64,000 nt of DNA, from NCBI RefSeq assembly GCF_907164915.1, contig NC_061866.1, positions 29,343,905-29,407,904 on the forward strand, written 5' to 3'. The notes beneath the pieces were generated by a model. That model was not told the origin of the DNA. It made no database searches and was given only the letters and a program-made list of their open reading frames with translations. Numbering within the stretch: position 1 is the first letter of the stretch; each line of letters opens with the position of its first letter. This document shows positions 47,640-58,679 of this stretch, piece after piece. The DNA is from Impatiens glandulifera. Lineage: Eukaryota > Streptophyta > Magnoliopsida > Ericales > Balsaminaceae. Position numbers and translations under genes: made by a program.

Positions 47640-47885
47640 TAGTCTCGCGCTGAAGATTTTATTACTGTAAGTAATTTTCCTTTGCAATGTAATATTCTTT
47701 TTTTTTTATATTATTGTTGGCACGAATTGCTGAATAATTCTATTATCGAGATCCTAAATCACTAATTAGTGAAAGAGACATGGTAACATAGAATGAATGT
47801 ATTAATGTGTATTCTAGAGAATCTTGTTTGTGCCTTACTTTCACCTTCGCTAGTGTCATGTATAGTTTTTAGACATAAGTTATAT
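47640..47885 (+). pseudogene. Relic of an EBS-like gene 3' end, unit E
   Basis: This is the best-preserved of the four tail relics. A TTTGCAATGTAATATT stretch, ATATTATTGTTGGC, CTGAATAATTCTATTAT and TTAGTGAAAGAGACATGG follow the order of the last intron, final exon and 3' UTR at 10610-10740. The final exon frame is lost. Downstream DNA (48458-50200) aligns with the region downstream of the intact genes, so a whole further EBS unit probably once stood here. Confidence 0.6.
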
Positions 47886-48457
47886 TAGGGGTGTTCAATA
47901 TTAGGTCTGAACCGAATATCCGACCGAAACAGAATTCTAATAAACCGAATTCGAATTTCATTTTCGGTTTTCGAATCGAATTTCAAACCAATTCGAATTC
48001 AAATACGGTTTTTGAATTGGTTTTCGAGTTTGGGTTTCAACTCGAAAAATAAACCGAAAACCGAATTCATTTTTTATTATTTATTCTTCCAAACTTAACT
48101 TAAGAATAAATTCAAAATAATCAAACTAGAATATTTTTAATTAAAATATATAATAAAAGAAAAAAAAAACAAAAACACTAGCGGTCTAATGGTAGAATAG
48201 TACCCTATCATGGTACAGACTTCTGGTTCAATTCTTGGTTGATACATTTTATTTTGAGTTTAAAAGAAAATTAAATTCGAATTCGGTTCGGAATTATTCG
48301 AAGTTCGAACCGAATATAAAATTCGAATTCGGTTCGGTTTAATTAGAATTTATTTGAATTCGGTTCAGTTTTCGAATTGACGGAAAAAAATAAAAAATTC
48401 GAAGAAACCGAATTGAGGAACTCGAATAACCCGAAACCGAACCGATGAACACCCCTA
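47886..48457. mobile_element. hAT-type MITE, 572 bp
   Basis: The ends are TAGGGGTGTTCA and its exact inverse, TGAACACCCCTA. Flanking AGTTATAT at 47878-47885 and AGTTATAT at 48458-48465 form a perfect 8-bp target-site duplication, as expected for hAT elements. The uninterrupted site is seen in unit A as AAGTTATGTAGTAAAAAG. Inside are many CGAATTC and AACCGAA words in both orientations and a tRNA-Gly-like stretch, but no coding frame. Confidence 0.93.
48175..48245 (+). pseudogene. Degenerate tRNA-Gly inside the hAT MITE
   Basis: The 71-base stretch has the length and layout of plant tRNA-Gly(GCC). GGTCTAATGGTAGAATAGTA (D arm and A box) is followed by an intact anticodon stem (GTACC/GGTAC) and a T arm with GGTTCAATTCT (B box). 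The anticodon position (48207-48209) reads ATC instead of GCC, and the acceptor stem is mispaired at several positions, so I call it a pseudogene. Family identity is by recall of the plant tRNA-Gly sequence. Confidence 0.75.
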
Positions 48458-48465
48458 AGTTATAT

Positions 48466-50740
48466 GGTAAAAAGGAGAGTCAAAGAGTTAATAATATTTC
48501 GTTTGTCAAATCTGTTGATTATAATTATATATATTATTAGTTTTTTGGGATTCTAACATAGTTATGTTGTAAATATAAATCTAGATAGAAAAAAGAAAAG
48601 AAAAAAAACAATAATTGTCTGACATATTAGCCAATCATAAAATAAAAAGATTATGATAGTAATTTGTCATGAGTTTCTTAAAATAATTCTGATAATGTTT
48701 CTTTACATTCTATATCATAATAATAACAAGTGCAATATAGTCTCTAGTCTTATAAGTAAAACACTATTCATCCCTAAAATGTTGTATTAATTAGTGTACT
48801 TACTGTTTCTACCAACATCAACCCAACCATTGATTGTACCATTTCAAACACACCATAATGAAATTATGGTTCATGTTGTAGTTGGATATTAAAAAATATT
48901 AATGAAAATATTCTTTTAAGATAATTTTGTTCAAGTAAAGTAAATATGTGACTTCTATGAAAGATTATGCAATTTAGTGAAGAATCTATCATTTTGTTTA
49001 CATAATAATGTTGGGGAAGTTATCAAAATATTAATTACAAACGAGATGCAAACCAACCAACAATGTGAAAAATATTAATAATATGCAACACCATAATATA
49101 TTCGGTATAAAAAAACAAGAGTAGTCAAACAACAAATGAAAAGACAATAAAATTTATAATAGTTTGGTCCAAAGTGACCTACTTCCACACTAAAAAAAAC
49201 AACCAATTCCACTATTATCAATTAGTGGTGGAAAAGAAAATCAATAAAAGAATGAAGAACACACTTAAGGGAACATTATCGTAAGTCCGATAAATGTTAC
49301 TATAGAAACTATTTCTCATGCTCACAATTTCAATCGAGTTAGATTTTCTGAAGAATGTTCAACACGTACTAAAACTGGAATTAAGCTCCCTTCCATAACA
49401 TCATCCAGGCATAGCTAGTTTTGTAAGTGGTGTACCAAATAACTAATTTATTAAGGATAATACTGGACAGTTGGTGGAAATAGACTTTGAATTTAGAAAA
49501 TGATTTTTGTCCAGTCAAAACTCTTAAGCCAAGTGTCAAGTCTCCAAAACATTCAGAAACGTGACTAAAGTGTTTCACAATTTCTTTGCTCAATTTTTCA
49601 ATTTAACCTGCCTATATGGTGCTTCAAATTTGTAGATTTTTCATCAGTTTAGTGTAAAATTCCAATTTCAACTTTAATTGATTCCAATGTAATATAGTAT
49701 TTTCCCATGATTCTTTTAACCTCCAAAGTTGTGTAAGACATGACTCTAAGTTTATAGCAAGATAAACTTAATGAACTTCAAAATCCCAAAATCCAATTGG
49801 TCCATTCTCTTTACCTTCAACTCATGGAATTCTTCATCAATAATTTGTAAATTAATATCATCCAGACTCCGGGAGAAACACATTCAACCATTAATATGGA
49901 AAGAGTTTCAATAATTTGTAAATTGAATTTTCATCTTGTTTTGATTTCATTAAGCATAAACACATAATTTAATCTCCTCTAGTACTCAACAATTCTTGTA
50001 TAGTTTCTGTCTTAAAAACCCAACCAAACACAATGGCCCTGGATTCCTAAGTCCAGGGGTCCACCATTGTAGAACCATAAGACCCACTTCATAACCTCCT
50101 TTTGTTTAATTCTCAGATTTGACATGAATATTTATTTCATCTTAAATGAGTAGCCAATAACAGGCCTAATCATATTTTCTTCTTCCATTACTGATTATCA
50201 GAGTTAGAATGTTCATATATGTTTGGAAGTTTAGAAGATAAATAATGACACATCTATTATAAAAAGTTGCACAAAAACTATACATATCTCACAATTATTT
50301 CAATAGAAAATTCACCACTAAATAAATTAGTTATCTTATTATCTTGAGATTTAAGGCTTTTTAATTTTTTTTTCCCTTAACACAGGTCATTTTGATGTGT
50401 CACATTACTTCATCTTTATCAACCATTTCATATTCAATATGTGGACATAAAAATATTTGGAAGGATAGATTACCATATAAACAAAATGGAAAACATGATA
50501 GCAATATGTGTATATATACATATATGGCTAATGAGTTCTTGAGTGTATCAAATCAACAATTCCGAGAGAATTGTATAATTTATGTTAGCATTGAGTAATT
50601 TTAACCGCTAAGCTTTATTGAAAAATGCAAAACATCATTATTTGCTCATTTGAAGAACACAACTTCATATATCATGTAGAATAGTTACCTTAGTTGAGAT
50701 GAGATAATATTTCCCCCAACCTTTGTATACGAAACTTAGA
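48466..50740. other. Unit E downstream DNA, no gene
   Basis: Diverged copy of the EBS downstream region: 49490-49570 matches 11890-11970, and 50040-50130 matches 560-650. No gene is seen; open frames such as 49593-49381 fall on duplicated non-coding sequence. Confidence 0.65.
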
Positions 50741-50749
50741 TCTGTTGTG

Positions 50750-51865
50750 TAATAAGTGAGGCAATTGCCTCAGGCCCAAATATTTTTGGGTACCAAAATC
50801 TTAAAAAAAAAAATTATAATGATATGTTCATGGGCTTATTTTTAAAAAGCCCATAAATAATAATCTATAACCTATCAATGATAAGCCCTAACTTAATTTG
50901 TATCCAAAAAAATAAAAATAAAAAACGTTATCTTACTTGGAGAAAAGAATCGCAAAATTCTCATTTATCAACAAAATCAAGGAAAAAGAAAAAAAAATAA
51001 GAACAAACATTCTAGAAAAAAAAACACTTTCCCCAAACTCCAAGCCCGTCGTCGATTCTCCAGCTTGCCGGAATCAGAGCAGAAAACTCGATTGTCTCCT
51101 TCCCCGAGCTCTTGGGCCTTTTTCGCTCGTTCCAGTCTTGTTTCTCGGCACTGTGCCACTACCCACTAGAGTTCTTCCTCCGATTTCGGTGAGATTTTGG
51201 TTCGATTTACTTGATTATTTTTTATTGTTGTGGACTTGTCTGGTGAAATGGTGGATTCACAATCTGTATCTTGCATTATTGCATAGCGGAAGTATAACAT
51301 TGTGGTTAATCATAAATTCATTATTCTCTTCTTCTACCAAGCGGTGGAAAATCTTCAAAGATCATGTACAAGGTCTTACGGTCAAGCCATTATCACAAAC
51401 ACGATGGGAAAGTCATGTTGAAAGTGTGAAGCCCATAAAAGACCAGACTTTAAAAATACGAGATGCTTTAATTGATTTGGCAAACACTTCTTGTGACTCA
51501 AAAATTAAGAGTGAAGCTGAGGGTTTGGCATCATTTGAACTTGAGAATTTTGAATTCCTAACCGGAATGATAATTTGGTACAAGTTATTATATGAGATTA
51601 ACATTGTCAGTAAATTTCTCCAATCAGAAAAAATGGATATTGATGTTGCTATTAGACAGTTAAAGGGGATTATTTCTTTTCTCCAAGAGTTTAGAGAATC
51701 TGGATTTGATCAAGTCTTGGTTGAAGCCGAACATATTATAAGTGAAATGGGAATTGAACCTATTTTCCGAAAAAACGCATCATTTGGAGAAAGAGACAAT
51801 TTGATGATATTAACAGTGAAGAGGTAACTCAATCTCCTAAAGAATGTTTTCGAGTTAATTTAAAA
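50750..51865 (+). pseudogene. hAT transposase fragment (ZMYM1-like family)
   Basis: An 890-bp open frame (50937-51827) carries a clear hAT-type segment from about 51325: LFSSSTKRWKIFKDHV, LKPLSQTRWESHVESVK-like, ALIDLANTSCDSKIKSEAEG, FEFLTGMIIWYKLLYEINIV, FLQEFRESGFDQVLVEAEHI. This resembles the central region of plant zinc finger MYM-type protein 1-like (TTF-type) hAT transposases. After about 51790 a 1-base frameshift moves the family sequence (QFDDINSEEVTQSPKECF) to another frame, and it stops at about 51865. The N-terminal part up to about 51300 is proline-rich, probably not transposase coding. The zinc finger, the start of the transposase domain and the C-terminal dimerisation region are missing. 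The GAGGCAATTGCCTCAGGCCC word near 50758 probably belongs to the same element. Confidence 0.8.
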
Positions 51866-52185
51866 TTTATTATATTTGTTTATTGAAAATTGAATCATTT
51901 AAAATAATATTTAAGTTGATTGTGTTTAGCAATCTTTTGAACTAAACTTAAGACAACCTCTTATTATTTTTATTGTTATTTCTCAGTGTTAATGTCATCT
52001 TTACAAAAACGTGAAAGAATGATAGTTACTCACTTTCAAAATAAACAATAACTAAATAATAAATTTTACTAAAAATTTGAGTGTACTTTTAACTTTGAGT
52101 AACTAATGATAAGTTTAAGCAAAAAAATTCAACAAATCCAAATAATACCATGGACATTCTTTATGTTTTCATCATAGCAAAACAA

Positions 52186-52470
52186 TTATCCCATGGCCGC
52201 GGTAACCATACACAGCTATTGACAAATATCTAGGGTTTTTCCCATGGCCGCCGTAACCATACACAGCTATTGACAAATTTCTAGGGTTTTTCCCATGGCC
52301 GCGGCACGCGGTAACCATACACAGCTTTTGACAAATATGTAGGGTTTTCCCATGGCTGCGGTAACCATACACAGCTATTGAAAAATTTCTAGGGTTTTTC
52401 CCATGGCCGCGGCCCGTGGTAACCATACACAGCTATTGACGAATTTCTAGGGTTTAGCCCATGGCCGCCA
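52186..52470 (+). repeat. Telobox/site-II minisatellite promoter of EBS-like gene C (six units)
   Basis: Six units of about 51-58 bases begin with CCATGGC at 52191, 52242, 52293, 52349, 52401 and 52459. Each continues GCGGTAACCATACACAGCTA, TTGACAAAT and a telobox. Teloboxes (TAGGGTTT) lie at 52231, 52282, 52340, 52390 and 52448, and a site II word (AGCCCA) at 52456. Copy B has two units and D has two degenerate ones. The 84-aa open frame on the minus strand here is the repeat read through. Confidence 0.9.
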
Positions 52471-52490
52471 TAAATTTTAGTACTACATAA
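52461..52490 (+). promoter_or_regulatory. Candidate 9-codon upstream ORF of EBS-like gene C
   Basis: ATG in CCATGG context encodes MAAINFSTT and then TAA, 51 bases before the main ATG. Its length and stop match copies B and D. Each complete minisatellite unit also encodes a 9-codon frame of the MAAVTIHSY type. Confidence 0.4.
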
Positions 52491-52541
52491 GAGAACAAAA
52501 GCCCTACCCTACTCTAGATTACCCTCACTTTCTCTCACTAG

Positions 52542-53596
52542 ATGGCCAAAACCAGTGCAGTCAAACGCAACCTAGACTCCTACACTATCAGAGGCACCAA
52601 CAAAGTCGTCAAAGGTAATTGAATCTGTCTCTTTTTTTATATGATTGTCTATGTCGGTTTTCTTTCTTTTTGTTTTTATAATATCTTTCTACATTATGGT
52701 TTGTTTCTGAAGTTGGAGACAATGTGCTGTTGCGATCACCGGAGAACAATACTACTCCTTATGTGGCTCAGATTAACAAGAACCAGATAGACAATAGAAA
52801 TAACGTGACAGTTCAGATAAGATGGTATTACAGGCCGGAGGATTCCAACGGAGGTCGTAAACTATTCCATGGTGAGAAAGAACTGTTCTTGTCTGACCAC
52901 TATGAGTTTCAGAGTGCTTACACGGTTCAAGGTAAGTGTATGGTTCATTCTTTCAAGAATTACACCAAGCTAGAGAGGGTTGGAGCTAAGGATTACTATT
53001 GCCGATTTGAATACAAATCTGCAATCGGTCTTTTTTTACCTATTCGCGTTAGAGTGTAAGTATATATTTTATCTATTTATCTATTGTGTTTGGTTCTGTC
53101 TAACTTGGTATAGATTTTGTAGTTTTTGTAGTTTTTGTGATTGATTGGTCTTATATTTTGAAGGTATTGTAAATGCCAAATACCTGAGAACCCAGACCAT
53201 TTTATGGTGCAGTGTGAGGAATGCAAAAACTGGTAATAATCTTTCTAGGATTATCAATTGAATTTTTTAAGGTTGGAAATAGGAACACACCACATTTCTG
53301 GGTAATTAGTAATGTGCCCTATAAGTGGAGTTTAGAATTTATTTAATATTAAGTTTTACTTGTTCAAATTTGAGATGTTGTCATATACCTTTATCTTTAT
53401 GTAGGTACCATCCTTCTTGTCTTGGTATGACTATAAATCAAGTAAAACAATTAGATGAGTTTATATGCTCCAGTTGTAATGGAGAGGAGGTATTCATTTT
53501 ACAATGCAATGATTTATTATATATCTTATTATTGACTCGGATAACTTAATTTATAATTCTATTGTTATGCAGGATGAAACTTCAATGACGAATTAA
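52542..53596 (+). CDS. EBS/SHL-like BAH-PHD histone reader, copy C
   Basis: Exons 52542-52614, 52713-53055, 53164-53232, 53405-53489 and 53573-53596 join in frame to 594 nt (197 aa). The protein starts [20 protein letters not shown] and differs from copy B at only about eight positions (for example A2/T2, K21/T21, N36/S36, N48/I48, I136/F136). The BAH domain with Y41, W62 and Y64 and the complete C4HC3 PHD finger are kept. The protein ends DETSMTN, again without the family's C-terminal tail. The intron after exon 2 has a short duplication (TTTGTAGTTTTTGTAG). Expected role: nuclear reader of H3K27me3 (BAH) and H3K4me2/3 (PHD). Confidence 0.93.
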
Positions 53597-56500
53597 GTAA
53601 AGGAGACAATGTGAAGTCTGAGTGTATTAATATATATTCTAATGAATCATGGTAGTGTTGTTTGGCATTGAGAGTTGTTATGCATGTATGCTTTCTAAAG
53701 TTATGTTGTAAGAAAAACAATTATCTATTTAAGTTTGTTGATTATAATTATATAACTAGCCATTTCTAATATAAATTTAACATTAATCTAAATCTAGATT
53801 GAAAAAAAAAAACTGAAATTCATCTCCTTTGACATGTTAGTCAATTAAAAGTGACAAGATTTTGATACTTGTCATGAGTTAATTAATATAACAAATCAAT
53901 TTTTTTAAATTATATATCATAATACGACAAAACATGCACAATCGAAAACCTTATTATTTTTCATAATACAGTATAAGGATGGGTAAGATGTACTCTAAAA
54001 GCTTATAATTAAAACATGACTTCATCAAAATGTTGTATTAGTGTTACTTACCCTATTCATCTTCTTCTAGTTCATATTGCATGGTTGAATATTAAAAGAA
54101 CATTTTTTATTAATAAGAAATATATCCTACTAAGACAACTTGTTAAGGTAAAATATATATGAACACAAAGAGCGATGATGTCAATAAGACAAGACAACAA
54201 CTTTGTAAGATACATGTCCTCTATGGAAAGATCCATCATTTTGGCTAAGTAATCAAGTTGAAAAAGTAATCAAAAAATTAAATACAAACAACCTATTCAA
54301 AATAACTAATAATGAGAAAATTTTATAAGCAACCAAATAACAAATAATAAGACTCCAAACAAGCAAAAATAATTAGTACTATGAATAATTAGGTGATTTA
54401 TAAGAAAACAAAATACACAAAAAAAACAAACTAACGACAAACCGTACAATGGTACTTAGAAACCATTTTCTCATCCTCATTAGAAACGCTTTAAATGAAA
54501 ATGGAATGTCATAATTGTTAGTGTCATATTAATTCTCTTTAATTAAAAACATATTTAAGTAATTATTTTCTCAATCCTCGCCATTTTAAATTGAGGCTAG
54601 GTTTCTAGATAATGCTATATTTTTCACCCCCATATCAAAATTGAAGGGAATGTACAAAATAACATACAAATTCTTGAGTTGTAATAAACCACTAACATTG
54701 AAAAAATTGATATTAAAAATAGATTTTGTTTAGCCAAAACTCCTAGGGCCACATGTCAACGTCTTCAAATCATCCAAAAGCATGCCCAAATTGTTTTATA
54801 AAATTTATTCTCAATATTTCAATTTAACTAATTGATACCATTTATTTTTCTACTGTGGTGTTTCAGATTTTCAAAAAAAAATTGGCTGCTTATTTTAATC
54901 ACCAAATTTCAACTTTAATTGCTTCAAAAATAATTTAATCAGGTTCCATGATTTCTCAAACTTCTAAAGTTGTCTAGGACATGATTCTAACTTTATATAT
55001 CATCATTCCTAACAAATATCCACCTTGATCATAAGTGAAAGAGCTTATCTATCATCTATCTTGGTGTTCATCACAAGAGAAATTTAATTCTCTTTGAAAT
55101 CCAAACATCCCATCCTGTTCATACTTTCATATGCTGTATGCGCTTTAACTTATGGAATTCTTCACCAATTATAGGTTCATCAGATACTCTTTTCAACCAT
55201 TTCCATCCTATACAACTCTCCAAGAGTAAGACACACAACCAGAAAGAGTTTGAATAATTTGTAAATTAAATTTTCTAACTTGTTTTGATTCCTTAAGCAT
55301 AAACACATACCTTGATCTCCTCTTTGTCAACAACCTTGCATGATTTGTCCACAAACCCAACCAAACAAAGTCGCGGTTCCTGGATCCTCAATTTCTCAAC
55401 TCCACCTTTGTAATCATATATAGTCTCTCTTTGTGTCATTATCGGATTTGACATGAATCTTGTTTTCATCCTCAATGAGTATTGGCCTATTCCAAGCCAT
55501 CACAAACAATAAGGAACAAGTTACAGTTGCATCTTTCTTCATTCTTTGGGTAGTCTCCATTTAACACCTTGAAGTGGACTGCCAGTGAAATAGACACTCC
55601 CTTGCAATGGGACATGGAGAATCTATAAACATCTCTTAATTAACTTTAGATCATTTGGTTTCCCAACTTGAATGAAGACTCTACATATATCTTTCTTTAT
55701 TTTCATTCCAAACAACACTTCTTGATTTCTCCAACTTCTTTATATCAATCTTCTTTTTAAGCATATACATGAGTTCCCAAATAGTTTTCATGTCCTTGCA
55801 AGCAAGTGGATAATTTTCATAGAGCAACAACAAGATTTTGTGTTCACCACTTCCAACTTTTAAAAGGGTCTCACCTTCAATCTATTTGGAAAACATTCAA
55901 CAATCAATACATCACTTGAATGAATTTCCTACCATAAATCTATGGTAACTTTTGTATACCGCCTAAATGATCATCTTTCTAATGCAAATACTATTCAAAA
56001 TAAAAAATTGTGAAATGATGAAAACAAAAAGAATAATACATTCCAATCATATTGTATCTAATCATATTACAATCCAATCATATTTATTTTTTAAATTACT
56101 ACCATATAAATTTTATGAAGGATTGATTGATACTCATCAATAAGATCAATTTATTCGAGTTAGTGCATGCATATGACAAAATATACCTTACAAAGTTCTA
56201 AAATGTTCCTTTTTTGTTTTTATTGGAGATTAATATCATTATTAACTTTCTTGTTTATTTGATGATTTGTAAATCCATCTAGAAAGTTTGAAGACAATTA
56301 CTAACACGGATATTATTACAAAAATAGTTGCACGAAAACCATATATATATTTGACAATTTAAACAAGATTAAAAGAAAATTCATCATCACAATTATGTTG
56401 TTCGTGTCTTATTTGTTTTAGGTATAGGGTTTCTTAACATTATTTTTTAGAAACACATCATTTCAATTTGTCTCACTCTCTTTAATTAATTAATTCACAT

Positions 56501-57429
56501 TTACCAACTATTTTAAATTTAACTTGAAAGTTAAGAGGACGAGATAACAATAACGAAGAACATGATAATACTAACTAGTAGATTCATATTTACCTAATGA
56601 ATTTTTTTGTGTGTAGAAACAAATCTTCTCATTAACTCTCAGTTTCAGTATACTTAAAAAACATTCTCCTCAACTATCAAACTTATATTTTCATTGGCTC
56701 AATAAAAACAACACATGAAAACAAATAAATGTTAAACCCCGGTGTAAAAATAGCAATGAGATGAAACTATATATACATAACTTTTATTATTAGAACCTAA
56801 ATTCTTAAATGTTAAACTTATCTAATATACGACATAAGTGACATTGACACACCTCTTGACTCGTGATAGATCTTCAACCAGAGGTTCTGCAACAATCTCA
56901 ACTTCATTTTCTGAAATAATTTCATAAGGAACATTTTTTTATCTTCCACTCTTCACCCCCAAGTTATATCATAATATAAACATCATTTTGCCTAAACATA
57001 TAAGTTTTTTTTGCATAACTTATATGTTGTATATAGAAACGTCCCAAAATAAAACATCAATCTATCAAGAAAATCAAGCATATATTCAGCCAGTGTATGC
57101 AAAATGATGTTTATATTATGGACCACTCATTACTTCTTTTTGAATCCCCATGAACAAGTCTTGTTCTGTAGTGCTTAAATTCTCCCTACTACAAATCAAC
57201 ATACTGCATATATACCAATTTATTACAATATAATATATACTAGCTTAAACAAGTGTGGATTAAAAAAACTGAACAATGGAGAGAAGGTAAGGTTATTAAT
57301 TAATTATTTCTTATGGATGATAGAATAATTGAATATATTGTCCTTAATTAACTCATAGTTCAAGTGTTTCTTTTTTTTTTATCAATTTGTATACATCAAA
57401 AAAATTAAATATATAATCTTGTCAACTGA
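53597..57429. other. 3' flank and AT-rich DNA of unit C, no gene
   Basis: Nearly identical to 10713-14639. Compared with unit B it has small deletions, including about 30 bases near 54315. No gene seen. Confidence 0.7.
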
Positions 57430-57913
57430 AGATTTTATTAACGAAATGACTGAATAGTTATATTCTAATACAAGTAAAACCTAACTGGCTAAGAATGTAG
57501 TGAAATAGGCCATGCTGAAATTTGAAGGCAAATATTAATGTATATTCTAGAGAATCATGTTATTGCCTTGTTTGACTTATACATTCATTTATTATGGTTA
57601 GTGTCATATATGGTTTCTAGATGTAAGTTATGTAGTAAAAAGGAGAGTCAAAGTTGAAAACAATTCTCCCATCAAATCTATTTATTATAATTGTATATTG
57701 ATTTTGAATTATTTTTTTGTGACAGGTTTTAACATAAATATTAATGTTATGTTAGTGTATTTGCACTTTGTATCAACACCAACTGAATCATTAACTAAAC
57801 CATTTCAAATATCAGGAGGACGAAATTATGGTCATGTTGGATGGTTGGATATTAAAAGTATCTTAATTTATAATAAAGATATTAACATGTTCATTGATTT
57901 GTTTGTGTCTTGA
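57430..57913 (+). pseudogene. Relic of an EBS-like gene 3' end, unit C
   Basis: Counterpart of 2640-3120 and 14640-15103, with the same word order as the last exon and 3' UTR of the intact genes and no surviving exon frame. Confidence 0.5.
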
Positions 57914-57949
57914 TCTCACCTCCTCCTTTTCCCTTATCCTATTAAGCTC

Positions 57950-58670
57950 ACTCTCACTATATTTCCAGACTTTCCTGAATGAGTCGTTCCATCTGCATCC
58001 ACTGGAGTGAATTGACTATCCTCAGAATCACCTGAACTTTCAGCATTTGTGTCCATTCCAACATTGAACACTGTCGCACCGGTAGCTATAATGTCGCCGA
58101 ATAATCTTTCAAAAATATTTTCAATACTACCAAACTTAAACTTATTAAGTTTGACATTATCATATTCAACACAAAATAATAAGCAAATTTAATATTAGTT
58201 TAACAAATATTAAAATATGTAAAAATAGTCTAACTAGTTTTTATATATGGACTAATAATTATTATTATTATATTATTATGAAAATGAACCAAGAATAGTA
58301 CTTACCTTAATATTCTTTCCACTATGAGTTTGGAGCTATTATGGTATTTGTTGATCATCCCAACCCATGCATTTAAGTTTAGAATTGTGTTTTAGAAATT
58401 CAATCTCTCAATACCTTGTTTTCTCTAAATGCCACTTGTTTTTAAAGATTTTGTGCTAATGATAGACACTCAAATGAGTCCACAAACCCTCACTCAAGTT
58501 ATTGTAACCAATGGATGAAGGACTCTTATCACTGAAATTTTCTTTTAGCTTCACCTCATCACATAGTTGTAAAAACATCTCAGTTCTTTCTTTATTGGAT
58601 TTTCAATCCATAGGAGTGATGCGAACTCGAAATTTAAATTGTTGTTCCTTGGCATTCTAATATATTTGAA
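57950..58670 (-). pseudogene. Myb/SANT-like protein relic, unit C
   Basis: Counterpart of 3160-3830. On the minus strand it reads KNKWHLEKTRY near 58440, then in a shifted frame EFLKHNSKLKCMGWDDQQIP near 58370, and the ERLFGDIIATG-type tail near 58110. GWDDQ fits the Myb/SANT-like core better than the sequence in A and B, and a candidate exon border (GGTAAGTAC near 58300) is still visible. Other frameshifts, such as the one before MPRNNNLNF, show it is not functional. Confidence 0.5.
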
Positions 58671-58679
58671 TTGATAATA

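Noticed and set aside
50937..51300. N-terminal part of the 296-aa frame as a hAT zinc finger
   Set aside because: No zinc ligand pattern is present and the composition is proline-rich; probably leader or intron read through.
52172..52426. 84-aa open frame on the minus strand with repeated GHGKNPRN
   Set aside because: It is the telobox minisatellite read on the reverse strand; the repeats explain the open frame.
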